DNA of 64,000 nucleotides from Ramazzottius varieornatus (Eukaryota; Tardigrada; Eutardigrada; Parachela; Ramazzottiidae): contig BDGG01000013.1 of the NCBI GenBank assembly GCA_001949185.1, positions 1,112,036 through 1,176,035 on the forward strand, read 5' to 3'. Positions within the stretch are counted from its first letter, which is position 1; every line of letters begins with the position of its first letter. This document shows, piece by piece, positions 11,401 to 23,400 of this stretch. Under the pieces are notes generated by a model that was given only the letters and a program-made list of their open reading frames with translations, was not told the DNA's origin and did not search any database. Both the position numbers and the translations under genes were made by a program.

Positions 11401-12615
11401 TAGCTAGTTAGTAGAAGGTGTGGTAAAGTGATTGCGAAAGCAGGTCGGAACATAAACATACGAGACTTCCAGAAGCTGCAGGAGGGCAGGAGATCGATCG
11501 AAGAACTCTTTAGGCTCGGTAAAGGAGATCACACCGTTCTTGTCGGTGTCAATGGCTTCAAAGAGGTTCTTTGACAAGTAGGAGACCTGTTCTGTACTCA
11601 GCACGAAAGAGTTCTTGTTGATGGAGCTCTTGATGACGGCGCTGAATTCTTCCTCATCGATCCCACCATTTCCTGAATAAAACAAAACAGTATGATTGAA
11701 TTTGTTGTAAACGGTAAAAGGGAACACATCACGTCCTTGTTCCGAAGTTTTCAACCTCTGTAACGACTTTAGCGCGTCGGATAATCAAATGTCAAGTCGA
11801 TGCAGATGCTCAGATTCCACTGCTCAACCATTTTCCTGTCGGTCGCTATTCTGCGTTCATTTTATGATAGTTCTTTTCTCCAAATTTTGTGATTTGCCTC
11901 ATTCCAGAACGGCTTCAATTGGACGAGGAAGTCCGTAAGGGAATTCAATTTTGGTTACCGTTTGCGTCGTAGAGATCGAAGAGCAGGCGGAACTTTTGGC
12001 AGAAACATCCGGTGTAAAGTTTCCGTAAACATTCGACCATGTCCGCTCGGCTGACGAACCCTTGCTTGCTGCTGTCCAGAAGAGAGAACAAGCATTCGGC
12101 AACTTGCTCCTGGGAAAAATGAGGATATCGATCAATCCAGCAGCGTTTTACGAAGACACGATCCAGATCACTTACGTTTTCCGGCTTTAGAATCTTGACG
12201 AATGAATCGACCGAAAATCGGTGCAGTGCTTCGTCCTTTTCCATCCTAGCTTTGACTTTGTTGAAGTGAGCCAGATCGTCGTGAGACCTGCAAATGAAAC
12301 AAAATTAAATCCAGTCAATCTGTACCCAGAACATTTCGGCCTTTTCGACGGTCGTTTGAAATTGAACGAGGAATTAATCGGCGCAATTTCTCACCTTTTG
12401 GAATTGCGGCAATGGGCAAAAGCACCACCGTACAAGTGACCGGTACATACGACATCTTGTAAACCGGATGGGACTCCCAAAATGACTTCCTTGTTATTGA
12501 TACTTGTGGATCCAGGACTGACTAGAGTGAAAGGACCGCTAAAGGATACAAATGAGCCTTCCGCCATAAAAAGGGTGCTCGGTTCCTCATCTGGGATCTT
12601 CGAAGGTATATCCAT
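8405..12615 (-). CDS. NOX5: NOX5-type calcium-regulated NADPH oxidase
   Basis: Twelve exons: 12615-12395, 12287-12176, 12109-11959, 11672-11462, 11145-10946, 10871-10629, 10536-10325, 10190-9990, 9779-9647, 9578-9151, 8878-8612, 8536-8405; 2511 nt, 836 aa. The N-terminus carries EF-hands: a degenerate one (LLDSSKQGFVSRADM), then DANGNGGIDEEEF, split exactly by an intron, and DTDKNGVISFTE. The transmembrane core follows, with paired haem histidines in HKINAYLLVMATFGHVIMH and YSHLVGYITYFVTVFVHAR. FAD site: WHPFTISS. NADPH sites: HGPYGTPTG, CAGIGVTPFASILQS, VFYCGPHPL; the protein ends FYKESF, matching the family's terminal Phe. It transfers electrons from NADPH across the membrane to make superoxide under Ca2+ control. 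No peroxidase domain is present, so it is not a DUOX. The start at 12615 is the first ATG of exon 1; an upstream exon cannot be excluded. Confidence 0.93.
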
Positions 12616-13159
12616 TGCAAAACTCTTCGTAGAAAACAGACATATAAACGTTTTTCCGCGAACACAATCATAATCCCTGCAGGTCTAATGAATTACTAAG
12701 CTGATGGTGAACAGTTCCAAACAACGACCACAGCTCGGTCCAGCCATTGTTATTATATTCTTTCAGCGATAAGAAATACACTGCTATGCGAAAACTTTTC
12801 AAGTTTTGTACATGACGCACCCGCTAAGTGAAAACCATCACAGAGAACCGTGAATGGAATAACATTAGTCTTCGCTCCAGACACAGTCTGAAACAAGACT
12901 GATAACAACAATAACAACAATAACAACAACAACGAAATATTTGAGGAAATGAGCCGCATAAAAAATCATTCCACTCCTTCGGAGAAACAAGTCGAACATG
13001 GCTCGACTAAGTCATAGAAAAATTTCTATAAAAATTTCGGCGGGGAATTAAGTTCAAAATGAGATACTTCAGCGTCATGAAACGACTAACAATAAACGAT
13101 TCAAGAAAAATATAGCAAAAATGTAACACGTCCTACTGCTTTTTGGCTCTCCGATAGGC
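12616..13159. other. Intergenic region with AAC microsatellite
   Basis: Between NOX5 and the Pol beta-like gene, both on the minus strand. It contains an imperfect (AAC/AAT)n tract near 12900-12935. Read on the minus strand this encodes a poly-Leu stretch in a 68-codon frame (12959-12753) that mimics a signal peptide; see findings. Confidence 0.5.
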
Positions 13160-14701
13160 TCAGCTGACGTTTCGCTTCTCCGGTGGAACGTACTCCATGT
13201 CCAGCGCTCTGAAGATATCTTCCTCGCTGTTGATCTTGACCGTACCTTCAGACAAGAAAAAGCAAAGTTTGCCAATCACCCGAAAGATTCGTCTACTGCT
13301 CGTATCAAGTACTCTACCTTCATTTCCGGTGTCGCCTTCGTCGTTCCGACTTTTATGCAGTCCATACTCGTTCAGCTTGTACCCTTTCGCCTTTGCTTTC
13401 GAGTTCAACTCTTGGATGAACAAGTCATTGCCCGTCCATTTCAGAATAGCCGAGTAATACTGGCTTTCAGCGTACAGATACAGCGCCAAGTAATGATGGT
13501 CCTCACCTTTCCCTCCATGGTTTCCATTCTTTGCTTTCTTCTTCGCCGGTCCATCTTCCTCTTCACCATCTTCTTCTTCCCCATCTTTCTGTCCACCACT
13601 GCTGGACGACGACATAATACCTTTCAGCCTGTTCTCGCCTTGAGTCATGACTTCCACCAACGTGCCGTTCTTCTTCAGAGTGTCCACGACTTCAGCCATC
13701 AGCTCCTTGCTGCTTTCGCGGGACCTGTGGGTGACGACGGCGACAATTTCAAGAATGGTGTCATCTTTGCGGCGGTATGCACCACAGAGTGTCACTTCGA
13801 AGTCCTTGTGGAGTTTTTTCAGTTGACTTTCCATCGATTCCTCAATCTGAAACAGCAATCCACGTTAAAGTCAGCCATCCAACGGGCGAAAAGCGGCATA
13901 TCAATACAGGTCCGTGCCGTACTGAGGGCTATGCCGTGTATCTGAACGTACACTGAATAAGCATATGACGTCACTACGCCAATTGAAGAACCACCCCGCT
14001 CATCACGATGTACACAAGAAAACTGACGTCATGCTTCACAGCCCTGCAGCGGCTAAGCAACGCATGACGTCAATAGACAGCTAAAATCATCGTTCGACAA
14101 CACCAAACTGAACTGAACGCGGTGACTTCACTAATACTCTCAAACGGATTTCGGGGTGCTAAATCGGGCCCGAAATGGATACCTTCTTTGCTCGCGCTCG
14201 GGAAATGGGTTTCTCGATGTCGTCCAAGTACCTCAGCGCGATCTGTTGCGATTCCGTCAGCTTGTCCGAGTGCTTCTTCAGGTCTTCGATGGTGTGGATG
14301 CCTTGTTTCTTCAGCTCCCTCGCTCGAGCAATCCCGATGCCTGGCACGCGCGATAGCTCACCCACTTCTTGCGCGTCTTCGTCGTGTTCAGCTTCCTCCT
14401 GCTTCTCGGTCTTTCCACGAACGAGGAATTCGTCTATCTGCGCAGCGATGCCTTCACCGATGCCGGGAAACTCTTGGGCTTCTTTGCCACTCTTGACGCG
14501 ATGCTTGTGTTCGGCTAAGATCTGTGCTGCTTTGCGGTAAGCGATGCTCTTGAACATTTCTTTGTCAGCGTTCTTCTCGTGATCAGCTAGTTCGAGTAAT
14601 AAATCGCAGATGTCCTTGTTGGGATTGTCTCGAGCAGCTTCAGTCTCGTCGCGCTTGCGCTTGTTGGATTCAGCGGCGGTGGATTCCTTCTCGTCACTCA
14701 T
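13160..14701 (-). CDS. DNA polymerase beta-like protein, catalytic residues lost
   Basis: Three exons: 14701-14183, 13846-13318, 13245-13160; 1134 nt, 377 aa (human Pol beta 335). The 8-kDa-like and fingers region is recognisable: ELADHEKNADKEMFKSIAYR, both helix-hairpin-helix motifs (FPGIGEGIAAQIDEF, VPGIGIARARELKKQG) and LRYLDDIEKPI. The palm is present but altered. Human GDMDV reads LEIVA here (D190 to E, D192 to V), and human RRIDIRL reads HYLALYL (D256 to A). The lyase nucleophile K72 (GTKIAEKIDEF) falls on Gly in GEGIAAQIDEF. An acidic, low-complexity insert (SSSSGGQKDGEEEDG) splits the palm, and the C-terminus QYYSAILKWTGND / KLNEYGLHK / INSEEDIF still follows the family. I infer a pseudoenzyme that may still bind gapped DNA or partners. 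An acceptor at about 14774 upstream of the ATG indicates a 5'UTR intron. The 72-nt second intron is in frame, so retention would lengthen the protein by 24 residues. Confidence 0.85.
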
Positions 14702-15369
14702 TCTTCCCGCAGTTGGTCCACTCTTTTCGATGCAGTCTTGAAGTAGAGTCGTCCTGTGAGCTCCCGACACCTGCAAAGCATTGGAAATACCGAATTAGCG
14801 GTTGAGAGATCAGCCGGACAGCGAGGACGGTCACGAGAGATGCCGTGTTCCTTAGCCTTTATTTTTCCCAAGCGCGGGCCATGCCGTACTCTCGTCTCCC
14901 ACTTCTCTGTCTCAGTGATAGGCTGACAACCGAAATTTTTCAAGGTTTTCTGCAAGGCCGTGCTAAAACCCCAAACCCCTGTCATAATTTGTAAGAGGGA
15001 ATCGGAAGACGAGAGTTTAGCACCTCGGCCAGGACCCCCGGCGCCCGCGCTTGTGATTTTCCCCAGTTTTCTACGTTGGGAAAATACTCGTAGAGACTTC
15101 TGGAAGTGATGAAGTGAGCTGTCGAAGTTGATTGATTGTTGATTTGTTTACTTTCTGGGACTGGAATAAATGACTCGAATCAAGAATCAATCAAGAACAC
15201 CGTGGGAAAGTTTTCCACTCCCTGAATCCTGACCCTGAGTTTTCTAAACTTTTCTTGAAGCTCCGGGTAGTTCTCCTCAGTTGCTTTACCTTCTGCAGAA
15301 ATCCGTGATCGCATCCTCTGGTAAAATACCCTGACGTTGTGACGGTTGTGCTCCTTGTATTTTCCGATC
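14702..15369. promoter_or_regulatory. Divergent promoter region Pol beta-like / LSM1
   Basis: 668 bp separate the start codons of two divergently oriented genes. The left part should hold the Pol beta-like 5'UTR exon (acceptor about 14774). I see no TATA box. A shared bidirectional promoter is inference. Confidence 0.35.
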
Positions 15370-15870
15370 ATGTTCTCCATGTGGAATGGAGCTCCACCGG
15401 GAGGAGGACGAGGCGACCCTCGCAACCAACGCGGTCCATCTCAGCCCAATCCTGCCAACAACATCAACCTTCCTTCTGGCACAGCTCACCTCCTTTACGA
15501 ACTGGACAAGAGGTTACTTTTCTGGCTACGAGATGGTCGAACCTTTATCGGGATACTCAAAAGTCTGGACCAGTTCGGCAATGTCGTGGTAGCCGAGACG
15601 ATAGAACGCATCTACGTGGACAAAGAGTACGGCGACATCGAACGAGGCATCTGTATCCTACGAGGCGAGAATCTGGTCTTGGTTGGAGAATGGGATGGTT
15701 TCAGAGAGCAACAGTCGGGTACTAGAAGTCGAGACATTCAGTACATCCTAACAAGGCAGGCGGAGGAGGAAGAGAAGCGGCTGAAAGTTAAAGAAGGCTT
15801 CCAGAAAGCTATGCGCGAACGTGGACTGAATATTCGCGATGATCCTGAGGACGACTTGTTCATCAAGTAA
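15370..15870 (+). CDS. LSM1: U6 snRNA-associated Sm-like protein LSM1
   Basis: Single exon, 166 aa from the first ATG (MFSMWNGAPP); ATG 15379 is an alternative. The Sm fold is clear: Sm1 from LYELDKRLLFWLRDGRTFIGILKSLDQFGNVVV, Sm2 IERGICILRGENLVLVGEWD. The C-terminal helix EKRLKVKEGFQKAMRERGL matches the LSM1-specific extension that caps the ring. LSM1 is the subunit that defines the cytoplasmic LSM1-7 ring, which binds oligoadenylated mRNA 3' ends with Pat1 and promotes decapping in P-bodies. The Gly/Pro/Asn-rich N-terminus (PPGGGRGDPRNQRGPSQPNP) is longer than in human LSM1 (133 aa). It is the only complete, clearly identified gene here without introns in its coding region. Divergent from the Pol beta-like gene. 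Confidence 0.95.
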   Translation: MFSMWNGAPPGGGRGDPRNQRGPSQPNPANNINLPSGTAHLLYELDKRLLFWLRDGRTFIGILKSLDQFGNVVVAETIERIYVDKEYGDIERGICILRGENLVLVGEWDGFREQQSGTRSRDIQYILTRQAEEEEKRLKVKEGFQKAMRERGLNIRDDPEDDLFIK

Positions 15871-16211
15871 CCAGTAAAACTCCCCTTTTCTCTGCAAACT
15901 TAATTCTTCTGTTTCTCTGCAGGTCATGTACCTGACTACAATACCGGAAGAATTTTCCGAAGGGAAGTTTTTGTTGGAGAATATATAGTCTGTGATGGAG
16001 ATGGTTCTGTACTGCTTCGATTGGATGACGCAAAATGGAATTTTTACTGCTTTTATCTTTTCTGTCGTTTTTCCTAGTGACGAAACTGACGATTTCGACT
16101 TGTCGGTCGCTTACTTCGGTCAGATTGCGAAAGAGCAATTAAGAGACACCCAAGGAGAGATCTTGGATCACAGTTGAGAGGTCGGCGGAACAACCTCGGG
16201 ATGATCGACAC

Positions 16212-16263
16212 CTCACGTGGCGCACATTTCCAGTCAATAACCAAGAAAACTGCGCCACTTGAG
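16212..16263. repeat. Dispersed hairpin repeat downstream of LSM1
   Basis: CTCACGTGGCGCAC and GCGCCACTTGAG arms around CAGTCAATAACCAAG; single unit. Confidence 0.85.
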
Positions 16264-17118
16264 ATAACGCTATCATCTCGAGATTGTTTGCTGGCTTGCT
16301 TTCTGACCGGAGTTTTGAAAAAGTATATGGAGGATTTGATCATTTTCAAGTTTTACAAAATCGAAGTAATGTTTGTTAAGTTAGGGAACGCAAAGTGCAG
16401 TGAACCTCTTGAGAGGTAAAGTACACCAAATTATCCAAGCAGGAGCCACGTTCTGTTAGTTTTCTTATCGAGGTTTCCGGCTCGTACATAAATAAGAAAA
16501 CCTGTCAGAGTAAATGGCAGACGTTTATCAAGTTTGTGTCGGTGAGCAAACACCATGTTCATTGGCGACAAGGGACCAGGAACAATGCTAGCTAAGGTTT
16601 ACAAAGTTCTTTCGACATCTCGCGGCATATTTACGGTTGTTTCACCTTCGCAGGCACGAGCCAGCCAGATTCAACAAGACCTGCCTGACACGGCAAACAT
16701 CCGTTGACAGTTATCAGCCAGTGGTCTTATCAGTCGGGTCGTTGTTTTGAGGCTTTCGGCGCATCTTGCCCGTTCATTGATAGCGGGAAACGTCAAACCT
16801 AACCGCTCCTTTCAACCAATCTTTTGAGAGCGACGGCACCTGATTATCAAGCTTTGTAAACTTCACCGATTAGAAAACCATTGTCAGCGCCCTAAATTAT
16901 AGTTTGATAACGGCGGTTTCGAGGAAGAATTTGCATTTGACCCCGTCAATTTTCCACAGGCTTGCATCGTGACTGAATTCGAATTCACTCAAACACTTTC
17001 GTACCTTGTCTAACCCACTGGGACCGCGGCAAACAAGACGAGAGACTTTTTTGCTAGCGACGCAGGCTTCCCGTCAGTAACACGGATAGCGAAAACAACG
17101 TCGGCAAGCCTGTTCAAC

Positions 17119-17161
17119 CCATGTGGCGCACGCTTTCATTGTTCTTGGCTGAAGTATGCGC
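17119..17161. repeat. Degenerate dispersed hairpin repeat
   Basis: Left arm ATGTGGCGCACG is good. The right arm is decayed (TATGCGCTGTT) and is followed by the typical GGAACAATCTTGGC spacer. Confidence 0.6.
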
Positions 17162-19091
17162 TGTTCGGAGGAACAATCTTGGCGGGTTTGTTCGCTCAGC
17201 TCCCAGCTGCATTTGTTGCTTTGTCACGTGACTAAAAGTGGTAGTCTGGGTGAGTTTTGAACTGGGATCAGTTTGGAACGGCAGCCAATGAACCTTAGAA
17301 AATGCACTACGAGTGCGAGCCTGCTCTGAACCGTGAAACCAAAGAAAAAACTTTCGAAGTAAGCCTTGACATGCTGGCATCCGGGGAAAGCTTTCCTGGT
17401 AGCGAAGTAGGTGCTCCTTTATGGTAGTGCTTTCGTACGTGAGGAAACTTGAAGGTAGTTAAAAGCTTCAAGCATTTGCCGCCACCGCGGCCGAATAAAG
17501 ATTATCGTCACCTCCAGGTCAGGGCGATCATAAATTCACTAAACCTGATTTTGATAGCATTCGATGTCACTTTCGGCACGCGCCAGAATGATGGTCGTAA
17601 AGTGCAAATGGCTGAACTATAACAAGTCAAGAAGTCATCATTTGCTGAGCTATTTGTCTTCCAGTCGCCATTTGATGACACGAAGAGAGCACCTGCTTAT
17701 CTTCTGCAAACAAACCCCAATCTTGTCCCTTCTTCAAACTCAAATAGAGACCGCAACGAATCGGTCAAACGATTTTCTTTTCGAGCCATATCAATTTTCT
17801 CGAGAGATGTGTCGACTCCAAAGGACCGCAAATTTCTTACAAGCCCGTACTTCAGAATCGTCTCTGACAATAAGCAAAGGCAAAACAGATTGCTCCAAGA
17901 GAGGATTGCTCCAGAAGGCACATTAGCATGACAAGGCAGACAGGAACTTTTTTGTTCGCCATGTCTAAGAACTTTTGGTATCTTTGCTAGTTTGGCACTT
18001 CTTCGTAACTAACTCTTCAACCTGAACAGTAGAGCTAGTTTCCCCATGATTCCCGTCGCCTCATGTTTTCGTACTCCATCACTTCGGAGAAATGAGCTGA
18101 CGAATGAGCGCAGACTCTGTCTTGAGTAACGAAGATCGACGCGCATGACGTCACCTCCTGTATGGTCTGACAAGGCGGTGTATTCAGCTAGTAGGCAAAG
18201 TCCGCGATGACGTAGTGGACGTGTGATCGTAACTGGAGTTTGCACGCCGATTTGGTATTGCAATTTCGACTACTGTAGGCTTGTCGAACACTCTTCAAAA
18301 TTTCAGAGAATGTTGGGCCATCCTCGAGCAAGACAAACAGCATGTCTGCTCGTGTCATATCTAGCGTACACACGCAGGGGAGCCAAAAACACGAAGTAGG
18401 GTGTGTGGGCTGACGCCATGTCATCTCGATTTGACAAGTTGGGCTACATTGGCAGACAAGGATGGGACAGCAACGAGCTTCTTAGCCCAGTTGAGTACGT
18501 CATTACTATCGTGGCAGTTATCTTTAGATCCGTAATTCAACACAAATTAAGTGGGTATTGGCCACTATCTAATCTGCGAACTTCGAAGGCAAAGAGATGA
18601 TGTCGCCCCTGCGCACTTGTTGCTCTAAGTAAACGAAACGGCGCTATCTTTCGCGTGTTTGATAGAAAGAAGACACGTTCTGTGTCACACTGGAGCCTGC
18701 CGTTCTCCTGAGGTGACATGCTTCAACCACTATATAAACGAAGAAGAATGTCGGATTTGTTCCAACCATTCGCGTGGCAGACAATGCGTGGTCAATATCG
18801 CTGACAAAAAGACTTTCTTTCGTTCCAGTATGGCACCTTTACATAAAACCGCCGGATTCCGGGATAACCATGGACTATCAGAGCGTGGTAAGCCAATCAG
18901 TCATCCAACTCGACAATATCTGTCTAGTCTAAAAAATGCAGGAAGTCCAGTGTTGACACTCAACAAATTCGAACTTTAACTTGTTGAAGGTGATTCAGTT
19001 TTTTTACCGTGTAACGCTGCTGGCCGAAGAAGATTGTTCTTTGTCCGAGAAGGTCAAAAATCGTGAAACTGGATTTTTTGAGGGTTTGCAG

Positions 19092-19747
19092 ATCGAAAAG
19101 ACAGTCAGGGAATTTCCAACTCCGAATCCGACGAGGATTCGGATATCGACTGCGTCACTTTCGACGACGACCCAACTGATGGTACTTCCTCCTCCCGCTA
19201 CGAGTCCAATAAACTCAAGAAGCGACGCGGTAACTTACCCAAAGAAGCCGTCAAAGTTCTCCGCCTGTGGCTATTCGAGCACCGCTACAACGCCTACCCA
19301 TCCGACGCCGAGAAAGCCGAGCTAGCCAAACGCACCAACCTGACCGTCCTGCAGGTCTGCAACTGGTTCATCAACGCCCGTCGCCGTATCCTCCCCGAAA
19401 TCATCACCCAAGAAGGCTTCGACCCACGAGACTTCACTATCAGCCGCAAGAACGGTCGCACTCGCAGACTCCTACCGGAAATCCAAGCGCGGATTGTTCA
19501 GGAGAATCGGAAGCAAAGGTCACTGCAGCTGTACAACCCGTATGCGACTCAGCCTTCCCCCAGTTCTTCGTTGTTATCTCCACTGATACGCCCTACTCCA
19601 TTGCCGGCCGGTACCCCTTCCCAGTTGGCCTCATGGTGCTTCCCATGGTCCTCGATGTATCCTCCTCAACTCAATCCTCAATGGCACCTCAGTATGTTGG
19701 CACACGCACACGCCGCCCAAGCTGAATCAACGTACAAATTCCACTGA
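19092..19747 (+). CDS. TGIF: TGIF-family TALE homeodomain protein, 3' exon
   Basis: The last exon, opened by the acceptor TTTGCAG at 19085-19091, gives about 218 residues to TGA 19745-19747. An in-frame stop at 19079 shows the frame cannot extend further left. After an acidic stretch ([18 protein letters not shown]) comes a complete TALE homeodomain: [40 protein letters not shown], and the third helix [18 protein letters not shown]. The following [14 protein letters not shown] is the block diagnostic of TGIF/achintya-vismay rather than other TALE classes. TGIF proteins are nuclear repressors acting at TGACAGC-type sites and in TGF-beta and retinoid signalling (family knowledge). The Pro/Ser-rich tail ends AESTYKFH. 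The exon starts in phase 1, and the exon that supplies the first nucleotide and the initiator was not found with confidence. Confidence 0.9.
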
Positions 19748-20499
19748 ATATCGGTACGCTGTATAAAATTGCTGCCTCTGCTCATGATCAAAAGAAACAT
19801 ACGTCAGTCCCGTTGCGAAATCAATCCTCGATATCCCGTTCAACTTGACTTCCGCGTTGTTTTGGCATTTAGCGTCTTCTTTATCTCTCTATAATCGCAA
19901 GTTTAACGCTCTACAAAAACCTGAATCTTTGCTCACGTTGTTGTACAAACCTTGTTTGCCTCTTTGTGCCTACTGTTTGTTTTTCTCGTTCTGTACTTTC
20001 CCATCAAGCCCTCATCCTACTATTTTTTCTCGCTCTCAGCAAAACTGTACTTAGTTCAGTACAGTATTAAATGTACAACCAACAATAGAACACATGGAAG
20101 GGGAGGTCGGCAAACGAAACGTACAAGATCGTCATCTCAGTTTGCGCACTCTTCCATTGTAATTGGTTGGAGCGTTGCGTCACTCAGGTTAACGGCTTTG
20201 TGTGTTCGGTTGCCGGCCTGCAAAATGTTCAGTCAGATTTTCCATTCAACATTACTTCTGGCGAGACTTAGGATTCAGTCAGGCACATATGTCTGACCGA
20301 TGCATTCGGAGAAGAACCTCACAACGAAGAAAAACTATCTAGAAGACCGAACAAGCAAGAGGATACTTCGTCTAGCACCAGAATAAAGCAAAGCTAAGAT
20401 CCTAGGACGACAACTACCCCAGAATAAAACGTCAGGTCAAAAGTAAGGATCCATAAAGGCCCAAAAGGAATCATCAGAGAAAAACCAAGACAATTTTTT
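19748..20499. other. 3' region between convergent TGIF and BRCT genes
   Basis: 3'UTR-like, T-rich sequence with AATAAA-like strings on the plus strand (for example near 20384). No ORF with coding character. Confidence 0.45.
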
Positions 20500-23400
20500 C
20501 TACAGTTCGTTAGAGTCGCCGCCTTCGTGCTCCTTGACGTCTTTCAGCTGGAAGCACTCAATACTATCCGACAGCCAGCCGCCCGGGATCACTGCGCAAG
20601 AAGGCACATCTGGGTGGAGAGTACCTTCCTTGACGTCATCGTCCACGATGAAGTAGTGGCAAGTCCCCACCAGCGAGTCCTTCGAGGCGTGGAACAGTCG
20701 GTCCTTCGACGGTCGTTTGCGCTTGGTGGGTTCTTCCGTCAGCATCTTCCCTCCCCCCATCTCGATCATTTCTCTGAAGTCCTTGTCCAGCTTCTTGACA
20801 TTCTTGAAGAAAAAGTTACACCCAACGAACAGCTTAGGCTCCTACAAGACCAAGAAGAGCCTCTCCAATATTCTACCTGTTTTTCAACAGATTTTCCAAG
20901 TGGCGCACGCTCACAACCAGTAGCAGGGAGAAGATGCGCCAGTTGGACAAACGCGGGAAGATCACTTCCCGAGTGGCGCAGGCTTCCAGCCGATATCACT
21001 GACAACTGCGCCATTTGGTAAAACGATCTGTTAATGTTTCCTTGCCGACCTGCCACTCGTTCTGTGAACCCCAGAAAAATCGCCTGTGCAATTTCAGTCT
21101 GGAAAATTTCGCTTACCGCTTTTTCACGGCTCTCGCGGGCTCGTTTCGGACCATTCTTCGCTCCTTGGTTTATCGCCCCCGGAATCTCGAACTTCGCCCC
21201 GTCAGCCTTCTCTTCTTTGGTCGCGCATGTAACCAACCCTAAACAAATCCAGAAAAATGTTCGGATAATTTTCGAAAACGCAAACTTCAACAAAAGTGTT
21301 TCGGAAATCCCCCAATTTATGTCATTATTATTTTTATAAACTGCCGATGAAATACTGTTTCTTACACTGCGGATCGACGATCCAGACACCTCGCAGCACG
21401 GCTTTCAAGAAAGTGACGGTTCGCTTTGTCAGTCTCTTCTTGTCGTCCTCCAAGCTAACGGCCAAGTGAGTAGCGTTGTCGGCCAGGTCGCCATGAACTT
21501 CCCATCCCTGTTGGTCCGCCACCTTATCGAAGCGGTCCCTGATCTCGCCTGTCAGGGACTTGGACATGGCCACCACAAAGTCGCTCTGCGGAGCCTTCTT
21601 CCCACCAACCGACCCACTCTTTTTCCGCCCTTTCTTTGCTTCTTCGGCTGGAGCTTCCTCTTTGTTCTTCTTTCGACCCACTAGTGAACTTTCCCGCGAA
21701 CTGACCGCGGAATCTAACACGAACCAAAACACAACGATTATATTTCCAAATTATTTTCAGAACTCTATTTGCTGAATCCATTTTCCAAATTTTTTTCAGG
21801 TTGTTTTGTGGAGGCATTCTTCATGGTATACCTGCTTCGAGGTTGGAAACGTTGCTTGCCCGTTTCTTAACGCCTCGTGACGAAGAACCTTCACTTTCGA
21901 CCGTGGCTCGTTCGCTAGCGGTGTCCTCGTCTTCAGGCTGCGTTCTCTTCCGGCCTTTCACCGTCGCCTTTCCCGCCTTGTCCTTGTCCTGTTCAGCCTT
22001 CTCCTTTTTTTCTTGCGCTTTCAAATCTTTGGCAGTGTCCGAAGGAGCCCGAGCTCGACCAGTCTTCCTAGCGAGGATCGGACTGGGCTTCTTCGCTGCT
22101 TCTATAATCTCCGAACCTTCATCGTCCTCGTCCACGTCCTCGTCCACGTCCTCCACCACCGATCTTTTCTGTGCCACTGCGAGAAGAGGATTGCATCAAA
22201 CTTCACCGAGAGGGAGCTCAGCAAACACGCCAATCGCTCAAATTCTACTTTCGGTTTCCGGTAATTTTTATCACGTCGGGACAACCCTGTTTTATAGAAT
22301 TCAATTTCGGAAAATAATTCATCGAAGTTCTTTTCCCTAGAGCTATTCCTTCTTTTCTTACCAGCAGATTTCGCGGGCACTTTGCTCGGTCTTCTTCCCT
22401 TGTCCACTTTCACTTCCTCCTCATTTTCGTACTTCTTTTCTTCCTCTTCATACTTCTTCGCAATGCTTTCTTTCAAGCTGCTGAACTTCTTGTCTTGATA
22501 CTTGGCCGGAAGCGAAGATCCTGGCTTACTGTCACTCTTCTCTTCGGCCTTCCGCGTGACTACTTCGTCCTCGTCGGAGTCTTCCAAGCCCGTCACCTTC
22601 GTCTTCTTCTTGTTTCCCGACGACACCTTACCGTTATCTTTCTTGGTGTTGCTTGAAGCCTTCTCCTGAGCGTCCTTCGCCTTCCGCTCCGAAGCTTTCT
22701 TGGCTTCCAAGGGACCATCGATGTCTTCCACATCAGACTTGTCCTCGTCAGGCTCGTCTTCCATAACCACCGGCTTCTTCCGCGCCCCACTAGACCTACC
22801 AAAAATTCCTTTAAGCGCACGTCCGACCTCCTACAATATCTATTTCGTTCACGTCGAAACTTTCGCAATCGATTTTCGCGTTACCAACCCATCTGTCAAG
22901 ATCCTGCATACAGCGAACTGAATATTGCACTACGAACCGGAAGTACGCAGACACTTGCAATTAAACTTGCGCTAGTGCAAATTCGCGTAAAAAGTGTTCC
23001 CTGAAACTCCTTCTGCCACTTTTTCCCTTTAGACCAAGACGACACGGATAACACAAGAAAACTGCACGATTGTAAGCACTTACTTGTCCTTGTCCTTGAT
23101 GGAAGCAGACGATGTGGGAGTTTTCTTTGTGCTTTTCGGCTGTGGTGTTCGTGTATACGTATGCTTTCTAGGGCCTGGAGCGTCTTCTGCATCGAACGCG
23201 AAAGGGTCCACTGGAGCCTTCTTGTTACTGGATGTTGCGGCAGGCAGCATCTCCTCGGCTTTGACAGGAGAAGACTCAATGACGTCGTCATCGAAATCGG
23301 GTGTCCTTAGCTTCTTCCCAGAAGACTTTGCCTGCAAAAACAAATTCAGCCGATTTTATTAATCATACTATTTCGACGAAACAGAAATAACCACTCCGGG

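Larger units (their letters stand above)
15871..19091. other. Intergenic region, probable TGIF 5' region
   Basis: No conserved ORF. It holds the LSM1 3'UTR, two members of the dispersed hairpin family, and presumably the unresolved first exon(s) of the TGIF gene. One candidate is an ATG frame at 18418 with donor GTACGTC after 18500, but its phase does not fit the best acceptor at 19092. Confidence 0.4.
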
